Shown here: positions 38,600 through 46,396 of the stretch, piece by piece
Layout: every line of letters begins with the position of its first letter
Position numbering within the stretch: the first letter of the stretch is position 1
DNA from: Salinicoccus cyprini
Lineage (GTDB): Bacteria; Bacillota; Bacilli; Staphylococcales; Salinicoccaceae
Length of the DNA: 64,000 nucleotides
Assembly: GCF_007713705.1 (NCBI RefSeq)
Contig: NZ_VMSJ01000002.1
Span: 186,001 to 250,000, forward strand
Reading direction: 5' to 3'
Notes under the pieces: model-generated
Databases searched by the model: none
What the model was told of the DNA's origin: nothing
What the model saw: the letters and a program-made list of their open reading frames with translations, nothing else
Position numbers and translations under genes: made by a program

Positions 38600-39385
38600 A
38601 TGGTGAACTATAAAGGCAAGACAGCGCTTGTTACAGGGGCTTCAGGAGGCATTGGCAAGGCGTATGCGAAAGAGCTCGCTTCCAGAGGAAGCCATGTCAT
38701 TCTGGTTGCACGCTCTGATGAGAAACTTAATGCATTGGCAGACGAACTAGCATTCAAGCATAAAGTAGATACGTATGTCATTCCGATGGATTTATCCGAA
38801 GCGGGTTCAGTAGCTGAGTTGGCAGAACGTATCAAGAAGCTTGGTCTGGACGTAGATATCTTGATCAATAATGCAGGTTTCGGTACCCATGGTCGTTTTG
38901 AAACGATTTCGATTGATCGGGAGCAGGAAATGATCCGACTCAACATATCTACCCTCGTAGGACTGACACACCAGTTTTTGCCGTACATGCAGCAACAGAG
39001 AGAGGGGATCATTGTGAATTTAGCTTCCGTCGCTTCGTTTCAGCCGCTTGCCTATATGGCGACATATGCAGCCACGAAAGCGTTTGTTCTATCCTTCTCC
39101 GAGGCTCTATATGCAGAGAATCGGCATCTTGGGGTAAGAGTTCTGGCACTTTGTCCGGGAACGACAAAGACATCATTCTTTGATGTGATGGGCACAACAG
39201 ACATGCCGGGGGGAATCAAAGGCACACCGGAGTCTGTCGTTAAGACGGGTTTTAAAGGTATCGAAAAAAATAGGAGTTATATCGTAGATGGTGCCAATAA
39301 CTACTGGGTTGCCCAGGCGAGCCGATTCATGACGCGAAAAGCGATGGCTATTATAGGAGAAAGAGTGACCCGGCCTTCAGAGTAA
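38600..39385 (+). CDS. Short-chain dehydrogenase/reductase
   Basis: The 261-residue classical SDR has the cofactor motif TGASGGIG (residues 12-19), NNAG (90-93), and the catalytic Ser143, Tyr156 and Lys160 in YAATK. An Arg at about residue 37 after the second strand suggests NADPH. The ATG at 38600 is preferred because GGAGG ends eight bases upstream; the in-frame ATG at 38594 is too close. It resembles the DltE/YqjQ-type SDRs, but the substrate is unknown. Confidence 0.82.
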   Translation: MVNYKGKTALVTGASGGIGKAYAKELASRGSHVILVARSDEKLNALADELAFKHKVDTYVIPMDLSEAGSVAELAERIKKLGLDVDILINNAGFGTHGRFETISIDREQEMIRLNISTLVGLTHQFLPYMQQQREGIIVNLASVASFQPLAYMATYAATKAFVLSFSEALYAENRHLGVRVLALCPGTTKTSFFDVMGTTDMPGGIKGTPESVVKTGFKGIEKNRSYIVDGANNYWVAQASRFMTRKAMAIIGERVTRPSE

Positions 39386-39476
39386 TCGTGGACGGGTCTG
39401 ATTATGATAGTGCTTTTCGAACGTATGAATAAAGGGTACAGAGTTGGAAAGACAGAGATAAGTGAGGCGGATAGGA

Positions 39477-39923
39477 ATGGCTTTTGACTATGACCTGGAT
39501 TTCGACAACATCAACTTTCGTGAGCAGCCTGAGCTCTACAGAGTGGGGAGAGGGGAGCAGGGTGTGCTGATGGTGGAGCCCTATAAAAGTGAAATTCTCC
39601 CGCACTGGCGGTTCAAGACACCTGATATCGCAAAGGAGTCGTCCGATAAGATATATCAGATGTATTTGGATTATAAGGAAAAGGACGATTTTGTCGGAAT
39701 GGATATGGCAAGAAAGTTTCTGCAGATGGGATATACGAGATCCCGCCGCTACGCAAACTATAAGGGCGGCAGGAAGTACGACAAGAACGGTGAAGTGAAC
39801 GAGCGGGATATTGATTCGGAAAAGGCGGAGTCGGCTTCCATTTTCGAAGAGAAGTGGAAAACAGTACGGGAAGACGAAGACTACCTTAAGCTGAAGAAAG
39901 CGCACCAGAAGGAATACGGATAA
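39477..39923 (+). CDS. DUF4385 family protein
   Basis: The 148-residue soluble, highly charged protein opens MAFDYDLDFDNINFREQPEL and contains GRGEQGVLMVEPYKSEILPH and GMDMARKFLQMGYTRSRRYA, the conserved DUF4385 segments. Function unknown. The ATG at 39477 has GAGG upstream. Confidence 0.72.
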   Translation: MAFDYDLDFDNINFREQPELYRVGRGEQGVLMVEPYKSEILPHWRFKTPDIAKESSDKIYQMYLDYKEKDDFVGMDMARKFLQMGYTRSRRYANYKGGRKYDKNGEVNERDIDSEKAESASIFEEKWKTVREDEDYLKLKKAHQKEYG

Positions 39924-39934
39924 TTGAACCATCG

Positions 39935-39977
39935 ATAGAACCACCCTCCACATTTAATGGAGGGTGGTTCTATTTTG
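39935..39977 (+). terminator. Terminator after DUF4385 gene
   Basis: ATAGAACCACCCTCCA and TGGAGGGTGGTTCTAT form a perfect 16-bp stem with a seven-base loop followed by TTTTG. Confidence 0.88.
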
Positions 39978-40027
39978 TGAAGAGATCTGATGTAATACTA
40001 TACAGCAAAAAAGTATTTCTTTTCAAT

Positions 40028-40056
40028 ATATATTTATTGATTATCAATAAATATAT
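40028..40056. promoter_or_regulatory. 29-bp perfect palindrome over the DUF2975 promoter
   Basis: ATATATTTATTGAT and ATCAATAAATATAT are exact complements around a single central T. The palindrome overlaps the -35 box, which makes it a strong operator candidate for a dimeric regulator. Confidence 0.65.
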
Positions 40057-40065
40057 GCTATTATA
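40037..40065 (+). promoter_or_regulatory. SigA promoter of DUF2975 gene
   Basis: TTGATT (40037-40042) with TATTAT (40059-40064) at 16 bases, or ATTATA at 17. The -35 box lies in the palindrome. Confidence 0.55.
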
Positions 40066-40092
40066 GGCTTATGATAAAGAAGAGGTGATCTT

Positions 40093-40566
40093 ATGAGATT
40101 GGATATGATGCTGTCGAAATTGAATCCCGGCCTACTGAAAGTCATGATTCTGATTATCGCCATTCCGCTTCTTGCGATATGCGTCTATGGTCTATCCCGG
40201 TTCAATCCCGATTCTCCCTACTGGTCTTCCCCTGAGCTTGCGCAACTACAGTATCCAGTACTGACTGGCATGTATATGGGGATGATTCCGTTCTTCTTTG
40301 CGCTGTACCAGGCTTTGAAATTCCTTGGCTATATGAGCAGAGACGAAGCATCTTCGGAAAAAGCGATAAAAGCAGTGGGAAAGATCAAATACTGTGCGGT
40401 TGCCATCGGTATTGTGTATGTTCTGGAACTGCCTTTCCTGTACCGTCTCATGGCAGTAGATGATGCACCAGCCATCTTGATCGGTGCGTTCATCATCGCC
40501 GGTTCGGCTATGGTTTTCATTTTTTCAGCCGCACTTCAAAGGAATTTGAAATATCCTGAAGTGTAA
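40093..40566 (+). CDS. DUF2975 membrane protein
   Basis: The 157-residue protein has four predicted membrane spans (about residues 15-36, 55-75, 95-115 and 122-145) and the pattern of the DUF2975 family. Such genes usually sit next to a small Cro/C1-type regulator gene; none is present here. Function unknown. GAGGTGATCTT precedes the ATG. Confidence 0.68.
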   Translation: MRLDMMLSKLNPGLLKVMILIIAIPLLAICVYGLSRFNPDSPYWSSPELAQLQYPVLTGMYMGMIPFFFALYQALKFLGYMSRDEASSEKAIKAVGKIKYCAVAIGIVYVLELPFLYRLMAVDDAPAILIGAFIIAGSAMVFIFSAALQRNLKYPEV

Positions 40567-40599
40567 AGCAGGTCTTTTAAACAGAATGGAGGTAAATGT

Positions 40600-41358
40600 A
40601 TGTCGATGAGAGATCCTTTATATAATGATGAATCTACAGCATCAATCGGTGGACCTGAAACAAATGTGCCAAAGCATGTCGCAATTATCATGGATGGGAA
40701 CGGGCGCTGGGCGAAGGCGCATGGTATGCCGAGATTTGCAGGTCATAAGGAGGGTGTCGCAACTGTCGTCAAAGTGGTCAAGACGGCAGTCGACTATGGT
40801 GTCGATGCACTCACGCTCTATACGTTTTCCACGGAGAACTGGAAGCGGCCAAAGACCGAGGTTGAATTCATTCTAAAACTGCCTAAGGAATTTCTCGGTG
40901 TGCATTTGCCTGAGCTTATGGCGAATAATGTACGCATCGAGGCGATCGGTGATATGAGCAAACTGCCGGTTGCGACCCGTAGAGCCATCCAATATGCAAT
41001 CGACCGCACCCGTCATAACGACGGGCTGCAGCTGAACTTTGCACTCAACTATGGCAGCAGGCAGGAGATGCTGAGCGCCATGGAGGCGGTCTTTGCTGAT
41101 CTGAATACGGCAAGGTTGTCCTTGGAGGAACTGGATGAGGAGCAGTTTTCGAAGTATCTGTATACAGCAGATACGACAGAACCTGATCTACTCATCCGTA
41201 CAGGAGGTGAGAAGCGGCTGAGCAACTTCCTGCTCTGGCAGCTCGCCTACACGGAATTCTGGTTCAGCGATATTCTGTGGCCGGATTTCACAGGACAGGA
41301 CTTTATCGATGCGCTGGAAGCGTACGGTCAGAGAAAACGGAGGTATGGCGGTGTGTAG
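40600..41358 (+). CDS. uppS: Isoprenyl transferase (UppS family)
   Basis: The 252-residue cis-prenyltransferase has IIMDGNGRWAK with catalytic Asp32, LYTFSTENWKRP, LNFALNYGSRQE, and EPDLLIRTGGEKRLSNFLLW, all hallmarks of undecaprenyl diphosphate synthase. It condenses isopentenyl units onto farnesyl diphosphate. Housekeeping uppS in Firmicutes normally sits in frr-uppS-cdsA; this copy stands with DUF817, so it may be a second, specialised enzyme. AGGAGGT-like site (GGAGGT) upstream. Confidence 0.85.
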   Translation: MSMRDPLYNDESTASIGGPETNVPKHVAIIMDGNGRWAKAHGMPRFAGHKEGVATVVKVVKTAVDYGVDALTLYTFSTENWKRPKTEVEFILKLPKEFLGVHLPELMANNVRIEAIGDMSKLPVATRRAIQYAIDRTRHNDGLQLNFALNYGSRQEMLSAMEAVFADLNTARLSLEELDEEQFSKYLYTADTTEPDLLIRTGGEKRLSNFLLWQLAYTEFWFSDILWPDFTGQDFIDALEAYGQRKRRYGGV

Positions 41359-41386
41359 AATCTGAATGGTCCGGGAGGCGGTAGCC

Positions 41387-42157
41387 ATGAGAGCAATGAA
41401 ACAGCTTGTTCGCTTTGGTTGGGCACAGGCACTGTCCTGCATATTTCCGGTCGTCATCTTTGCCTCCCTGGCACTGACGGAAGTCATAACACTACCGCTT
41501 CTGCCGCGTTACGACTGGCTGCTCATCATCTGTCTGCTGACCCAGTGGGGGATGATACGGTCGGGACTTGAGACACGGGACGAACTGAAAGTGATCACCG
41601 TGTTCCACATCATCGGCCTGACTCTGGAAATATTCAAAGTACATATGGGTTCCTGGTCCTATCCGGAGCCTGGTCATTTCAAACTGTTCGGTGTGCCGCT
41701 CTATAGCGGATTCATGTATGCGAGTGTCGCGAGCTATCTCTGCCAGGCCTGGAGACGTCTCGACGTCGAACTGATCCGGTGGCCACCGCTTCTGATTGTA
41801 GTGCCGCTCGCTTCGGCAATCTATCTGAACTTCTTCACCCACCATTACTGGCTGGATGTCCGCTGGTGGCTATGCGGGTGTGTCATCATCGTCTTCTGGC
41901 GTTGCCGGGTGACTTACAAGGTCGGCGGCACCCGCTACCGGATGCCGCTCGTATTGTCCTTTATGCTCATCGGATTCTTCATTTGGATTGCTGAAAATAT
42001 TGCGACCTATTTCAGTGCATGGGAATATCCGAACCAGGCAGACGTCTGGAGCATCGTCCACCTGGGCAAGGTGAGTTCCTGGATGCTGCTTGTCATTGTC
42101 AGCTTTCTTATCGTTGCGACTTTGAAGCAAGTCAAAGGAGACGGCCCCCGGGGATAG
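41387..42157 (+). CDS. DUF817 membrane protein (YoaT-like)
   Basis: The 256-residue integral membrane protein has eight or so predicted spans and DUF817 features such as FKVHMGSWSYPEPGHFKLFG and GVPLYSGFMYASVASY near the middle. Function unknown. The ATG at 41387 has GGGAGG eight bases upstream; an earlier ATG lacks a site. It follows the prenyltransferase by 28 bases. Confidence 0.75.
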   Translation: MRAMKQLVRFGWAQALSCIFPVVIFASLALTEVITLPLLPRYDWLLIICLLTQWGMIRSGLETRDELKVITVFHIIGLTLEIFKVHMGSWSYPEPGHFKLFGVPLYSGFMYASVASYLCQAWRRLDVELIRWPPLLIVVPLASAIYLNFFTHHYWLDVRWWLCGCVIIVFWRCRVTYKVGGTRYRMPLVLSFMLIGFFIWIAENIATYFSAWEYPNQADVWSIVHLGKVSSWMLLVIVSFLIVATLKQVKGDGPRG

Positions 42158-42191
42158 TGCGATATATTCATGTTCTACACTTTCCTTGCAG

Positions 42192-42560
42192 CTACCAGGC
42201 GAATATTCTGGCCAATATAATGAATACGGACCATAAGACCACACCAACCAGCAGGAAGATGAGCAATACGATCAAAGCGTCAGATATGGAAGTGATATCA
42301 AACCAGCCGCTGAATAAAAGAATCGGGTAGACTGTGATGAGCATAGTCAGGAGATGGATGATACTCCTTTTAAAGATGCTCCAGTGATCCAGGTCATAAA
42401 TGACTGAAGCTGCAGCAACGAAAAATATGATGAGACCCACCAGAAATGTGCTCTTCGCGTTGGAAAGGTCATTTTGGAAATAGAGCAGCAGTGCGATACT
42501 GCCCATGATGACAAATGGTATACCGCCCCTTAGCAGAGAATTTAATATTAAGATGTCCAT
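42192..42560 (-). CDS. DUF3021-like membrane protein
   Basis: The 122-residue product has four predicted spans and a DUF3021-like arrangement (LLRGGIPFVIMGSIALLL at the start). Such proteins usually accompany a LytTR regulator; none is adjacent. The ATG at 42560 has AGAAGG upstream; the open frame back to 42767 has no ribosome site. The 250 bases between it and the next gene hold only promoter-like AT-rich sequence. Confidence 0.55.
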   Translation of the reverse strand: MDILILNSLLRGGIPFVIMGSIALLLYFQNDLSNAKSTFLVGLIIFFVAAASVIYDLDHWSIFKRSIIHLLTMLITVYPILLFSGWFDITSISDALIVLLIFLLVGVVLWSVFIILARIFAW

Positions 42561-42816
42561 CGACCTTCTTTCTCCACAAAGTATTGAAGTACTGATCATC
42601 GACGTAAAGATAATTTCAACTCTCCAGTTCATGACACATATGCTGAGCCGGACTTCGTCATACTTACATATTACATTAACACTTTTTTCTTTTATACCCA
42701 TTCTGGAGTAGCGGCAGAAATATATTCTTTCTATCGTTCTTTTGTAGAATCTGTTTAAAATATCCATACATATTCCGTCTCTGATATACTGTTACTGATG
42801 GAGAGGGGGCGGAAAG

Positions 42817-43260
42817 ATGAAGATCATTGTAGATGCCGATGCGTGTCCAGTAAAGGATATTGTCATGGAAGAAGCGGCCCGGGCGAGTGTTCCAGTCACC
42901 CTGGTATCGAGTCTATCCCATTATTCCAGTAAAGATCTGCCGGCGCATGTGGAAGCTGTCTATGTCGAAGCGGGGCCGGATGCGGCGGACTTCCGGATTG
43001 TCCAGTTGGCGAAGAAAGGGGATATCGTCGTCACTCAGGATTATGGACTGGCTTCCCTGCTTCTGCCTAAGGGTTGCATCGTGCTGCATCATAAAGGGTT
43101 TGAATATAATGACCTGAATATCGACAACTTACTTGTGACACGTCACGTGGGCAGCATGATCCGCAAAGGTGGCGGCAGGACGAAAGGGCCGAAGCCGTTC
43201 AGCAAGGAGGACCGGGCAGCGTTCCTCACCTTGCTCCGGAAGAAACTGGAGTTGAAATAG
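42817..43260 (+). CDS. UPF0178 (YaiI/YqxD) family protein
   Basis: The 147-residue protein opens [16 protein letters not shown] and has [19 protein letters not shown] and [16 protein letters not shown], the conserved UPF0178/DUF188 segments. The aspartate-rich strands resemble PIN-like nucleases, but activity is unproven. GAGAGGGGG upstream. Confidence 0.85.
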   Translation: MKIIVDADACPVKDIVMEEAARASVPVTLVSSLSHYSSKDLPAHVEAVYVEAGPDAADFRIVQLAKKGDIVVTQDYGLASLLLPKGCIVLHHKGFEYNDLNIDNLLVTRHVGSMIRKGGGRTKGPKPFSKEDRAAFLTLLRKKLELK

Positions 43261-43320
43261 CGGTTCTGGTAATATATGTATCAACACCTACTATTCTGAT
43301 GACGAGGCAGGGGAGGAAAT

Positions 43321-44094
43321 ATGGTTTCAACCGGCAATATCATTATCATGGGGCTTGTCGTACTGGCATCGCTGATGCTGCCCTTCATTTTCATACTGGT
43401 ACTGAGGAAGAGGTTTCAGATTCAGTGGATTCCGATACTTATTGGTGCAGCGACTTTCATCGTCTTTGCGATGGTGCTGGAACAGATTGCCCACTTCCTC
43501 GTGCTCAGACCCGGAGTGGATGGATCGATTGCACTTCTTGACAGCTCTCCCTGGCTGTACGTGCTGTATGGGGTTCTGGCTGCAGGTGTATTCGAGGAGA
43601 CGGGCAGGCTGGTCGCTTTTCTGCTGATGAAACGGAAGTACAGAAAGATTGATTCGGCGGTATCATATGGTATTGGTCATGGCGGTGTCGAGGCGATCAT
43701 CGTTCTTGGACTTTCGACGTTCAATGTCTTGATATTGAGCATACTGGCGAATAATGGCAGTGACCTGCTTGGTCAACTGCCTGCAGGTGTCCTGGAAAGC
43801 ATTACGGGCGCACCGGCCTACACATATATTATTGGTATCCTTGAGCGTATTATTGCCATCAGTCTGCATATCGGCCTGTCTGTCATCGTCTTTGTGGCAG
43901 TGATGCAGAAGGGCAAGTGGTATCTATTCCCGCTGGCAATTGTGCTTCATGCACTGGCAAATGTCACGGCTGCGATGATGCAGGCGGGCCTGCTAGCGAA
44001 TTTATGGATGGTGTATGTGGGCCTTGTGCTCATGGTGATCATTACATTGTTCATCGCCTACACGTTGGCAAGCAGATACAAGCGTTCCGAGTGA
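43321..44094 (+). CDS. YhfC-family intramembrane protease-like protein
   Basis: The 257-residue protein has seven or eight predicted spans. Motifs resemble the CPBP/YhfC glutamic proteases: FEETGRLVAF near residue 92, GIGHGGVEA near 118, and LHALANVTAA near 206, supplying Glu-Glu, His and His/Asn residues. It may cleave membrane proteins, but no substrate is known. GGGGAGG precedes the ATG. Confidence 0.72.
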   Translation: MVSTGNIIIMGLVVLASLMLPFIFILVLRKRFQIQWIPILIGAATFIVFAMVLEQIAHFLVLRPGVDGSIALLDSSPWLYVLYGVLAAGVFEETGRLVAFLLMKRKYRKIDSAVSYGIGHGGVEAIIVLGLSTFNVLILSILANNGSDLLGQLPAGVLESITGAPAYTYIIGILERIIAISLHIGLSVIVFVAVMQKGKWYLFPLAIVLHALANVTAAMMQAGLLANLWMVYVGLVLMVIITLFIAYTLASRYKRSE

Positions 44095-44101
44095 ATATAG
44101 T

Positions 44102-44132
44102 CCTCTTTGCCTGGATGGCAGAGGGGATTTTT
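44102..44132 (+). terminator. Weak terminator after YhfC gene
   Basis: CCTCTTTGCC can pair with GGCAGAGG across TGGAT with a small bulge; GGGATTTTT follows. An imperfect but plausible terminator. Confidence 0.45.
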
Positions 44133-44205
44133 CAATATGGGCATGTGGTTCATGGATGGAAACCGGGTATAGTGGAGCATGAAATGATGACAGGAGGACT
44201 GGAAT

Positions 44206-45069
44206 GTGGCTGTAACTGATATTGAATTCGAGTACATTCAGACGAATGGCATCCAGCTTCACGTGGCTGTTTCAGGGCCCGAGGATGGGGAACTGGTGGT
44301 TCTGCTCCATGGTTTTCCGGAATTCTGGTTCAGTTGGAGGAAACAGATCCGTGTGCTGGCTGGGGCAGGCTACAGGGTCGTGGCACCCGATCAGCGGGGA
44401 TACAATAAGAGTGATAAGCCGGAAGGCAAAAATGCCTATAGTATCAATAAGCTTGAGCAGGATATTGCCGGACTGATCGAGTACTATGGATATGACAATG
44501 CAGCAGTCATCGGTCATGACTGGGGTGGGGGCGTGGCCTGGCAGCTTGCCGGCACACATCCTGAGAAGGTGAACCGTCTCGTCGTCCTCAATATGCCGCA
44601 TCCCGCTGCGTTTCCTAAAGTGCTTGCCAAAACGCCCTCGCAGGGGCTGAGAAGCTCGTACATGCTGTTCTTCCAGATTCCCATGCTGCCCGAAAAGATC
44701 ATGAGCAGTAAAGATTACGCGTATATGGCACAGGCACTCGTCCAGACGAGCCGGAAGGGTACATTCACAGAAGATGACCTCGATGCCTACAGGATTGCAT
44801 GGGCAAGGCCTCGGGCGTTGACGAGCATGCTGAACTGGTATCGTGCCCTTCCAGCAAACATGAAGCACATCCCGAAACATACGATTGAAATGCCTGTAAA
44901 GATCATCTGGGGCACGGGCGACCAGTTTCTGTCGAAAAAGCTCGCAGAAGAAAGTCTGAAGTATGCAAGCAGCAGTTCGGTGGAATGGGTGGAGGAAGGA
45001 ACCCACTGGGTCCATCAGGAACAGCCGGAATATGTGAATGAACAGATTCTGCAGTTTCTCGATTCCTAG
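44206..45069 (+). CDS. Alpha/beta hydrolase, epoxide-hydrolase-like
   Basis: The 287-residue enzyme has HGFPEFWFSW (oxyanion loop, residues 35-44), the nucleophile elbow GHDWGG with Asp105, the acid in WGTGDQFL and the histidine in EGTHWVHQE. An aspartate nucleophile marks the epoxide hydrolase and haloalkane dehalogenase group; HGFPE favours epoxide hydrolase. It starts at GTG 44206 with AGGAGG upstream, since an overlapping ATG gives only three codons. Confidence 0.82.
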   Translation: MAVTDIEFEYIQTNGIQLHVAVSGPEDGELVVLLHGFPEFWFSWRKQIRVLAGAGYRVVAPDQRGYNKSDKPEGKNAYSINKLEQDIAGLIEYYGYDNAAVIGHDWGGGVAWQLAGTHPEKVNRLVVLNMPHPAAFPKVLAKTPSQGLRSSYMLFFQIPMLPEKIMSSKDYAYMAQALVQTSRKGTFTEDDLDAYRIAWARPRALTSMLNWYRALPANMKHIPKHTIEMPVKIIWGTGDQFLSKKLAEESLKYASSSSVEWVEEGTHWVHQEQPEYVNEQILQFLDS

Positions 45070-45097
45070 AACAGCCGCTGCAGAAATATGATGTATG

Positions 45098-45123
45098 CCC
45101 CTTCTCATGCGAGGAGGGGTTTC
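45098..45123 (+). terminator. Terminator after alpha/beta hydrolase
   Basis: CCCCTTCTC and GAGGAGGGG form a nine-base stem (one G-U pair) with an ATGC loop and TTT after it. Confidence 0.65.
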
Positions 45124-45184
45124 TATGGCCATTATTTTAAGTGTATAATTACATTGAACAAAATGATGATCAGGAGATGATGGA

Positions 45185-45625
45185 ATGAATCGTATCAATC
45201 TTGTTACTCTCGGCGTCAGGGATATTTCAGCTTCACTCGATTTTTACCGGAATATCGGATTCAAAGCTCATATCGTTGGAGACGAGGTACATCCGACTGT
45301 TGTCTTTTTCAGTAATGAAGGGTCGAAGCTGTCACTTTTCCCGATTCACGAGCTGGCTGCAGACATCAATAGGGACAATCCGCCGGAAGTTTCGAAAGGC
45401 GGGTTCAATGGTGTGACGCTCGCCTACAACGGGAAGTCAGAAGCGGAAGTGGACGACATTATGGATAGGGTGGTCCAGCATGGAGCGACAGTGGTAAAAA
45501 CACCACAGCCTTTATCATGGGGCGGTTATGGCGGTTACTTCACTGATATCGATGGCTACTACTGGGAAGTGGCCTATGGAGCCGAATGGGAGTTCGATGC
45601 ATCCAACATGCTGGTGCTTGATTGA
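45185..45625 (+). CDS. VOC-family protein (glyoxalase/dioxygenase-like)
   Basis: The 146-residue protein has one VOC domain: INLVTLGVRDISASLDFYRN at the start and YFTDIDGYYWEVAYG near residue 118, with the Glu of WEVAYG as a likely metal ligand. Close relatives are annotated as glyoxalase or bleomycin-resistance-like proteins; substrate unknown. GGAG lies nearby upstream. Confidence 0.75.
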   Translation: MNRINLVTLGVRDISASLDFYRNIGFKAHIVGDEVHPTVVFFSNEGSKLSLFPIHELAADINRDNPPEVSKGGFNGVTLAYNGKSEAEVDDIMDRVVQHGATVVKTPQPLSWGGYGGYFTDIDGYYWEVAYGAEWEFDASNMLVLD

Positions 45626-45688
45626 GAAGGGTTTCCTCTCATATGGTTCTTTTCTATAAATTAATGTGAAAAAAATAACAATATAGTA

Positions 45689-45717
45689 TTGTAATTGTGA
45701 TGATTTTCACATATAAT
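45689..45717 (+). promoter_or_regulatory. SigA promoter of doxX-family gene
   Basis: TTGTAA (45689-45694) and a perfect TATAAT (45712-45717) are 17 bases apart, about 45 bases before the start codon. Confidence 0.72.
45695..45712. promoter_or_regulatory. Rex- or Crp/Fnr-type operator in doxX promoter
   Basis: TTGTGATGATTTTCACAT fits TTGTGA-N6-TCACAA at 11 of 12 fixed positions and contains a perfect TGTGA-N6-TCACA core. Rex (NADH sensing) and ArcR (Crp/Fnr type) of staphylococci both bind such sites. It fills the promoter spacer and would repress. Confidence 0.55.
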
Positions 45718-45761
45718 AAACCTATAGAAAAGAACGGAACATAAGAGAGGAGAAGAAAATT

Positions 45762-46277
45762 ATGATGAGTTGGTTGAAAGCACACAAGGCGAGTGAGTTG
45801 GTACTATTGGTTCTGAGAGTCTACTTGGGCTTCGGATGGTTTACGAGTGGTCTTGGTAAAGTGACAGGTGGCTTTGATGCATCCGGATTCCTGCAAAATG
45901 CGGTACAGAATCCAGTTCTCGGTCCTGATGGCAATGCGGTCTATCCATGGTATACATTTCTAGTGGAAAATGTTTTTCTACCGATGAGCCCCGTAATCAA
46001 TGTCATGGTACCTTGGGGCGAAGTGCTTGTCGGTCTCGGACTTCTGCTTGGTGGTTTCACAGCCTATGCTGCATTCTTCGGACTGATGATGAACTTTGCA
46101 TTCCTGTTTGCCGGCACAGTATCAGTGAATCCGCTCTACATCATCATCGGCATGATCATCCTGGTATCCGGACACAAAGCAGGCAGCTTCGGACTGGACC
46201 GGTTCCTGCATCGTGAAAATAAAGGCGGCCATCGTCACTTCAGGCTCCCGGGTCACAGACGTGAAGTGACAGAATAG
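45762..46277 (+). CDS. DoxX-family membrane protein
   Basis: The 171-residue protein has four predicted spans and the DoxX family pattern: LVLRVYLGFGWFTSGLGKVT near residue 15 and PWGEVLVGLGLLLGGFTAY in the middle. DoxX proteins accompany quinone or redox processes in several bacteria, but their direct role is unclear. A polar, His/Arg-rich tail (GGHRHFRLPGHRR) ends the protein. GAGAGGAG precedes the start. Confidence 0.82.
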   Translation: MMSWLKAHKASELVLLVLRVYLGFGWFTSGLGKVTGGFDASGFLQNAVQNPVLGPDGNAVYPWYTFLVENVFLPMSPVINVMVPWGEVLVGLGLLLGGFTAYAAFFGLMMNFAFLFAGTVSVNPLYIIIGMIILVSGHKAGSFGLDRFLHRENKGGHRHFRLPGHRREVTE

Positions 46278-46286
46278 ATTGATTAG

Positions 46287-46330
46287 AAGAGACCTGCAAT
46301 CATGACGATTGCAGGTCTCTTCTTAATTTT
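46287..46330 (+). terminator. Terminator after doxX-family gene
   Basis: AAGAGACCTGCAATC and GATTGCAGGTCTCTT form a perfect 15-bp stem with a five-base loop; CTTAATTTT follows. Confidence 0.82.
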
Positions 46331-46396
46331 GGTTTGAGTAATCCACTTTGTGCAGGGTATGATGAACTATAGAATTTCATGAATAGGAGCGTTGCA

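Noticed and set aside
39402-39953. 183-codon minus-strand open frame
   Set aside because: It runs antisense to the DUF4385 gene through its terminator and has no family features or ribosome site.
42561-42767. N-terminal extension of the DUF3021-like protein
   Set aside because: No ribosome site, unusual composition and probable promoter region.
44272-45198. 308-codon minus-strand open frame opposite the epoxide-hydrolase-like gene
   Set aside because: Long only because of codon bias on the other strand; the plus-strand enzyme has an intact catalytic set.
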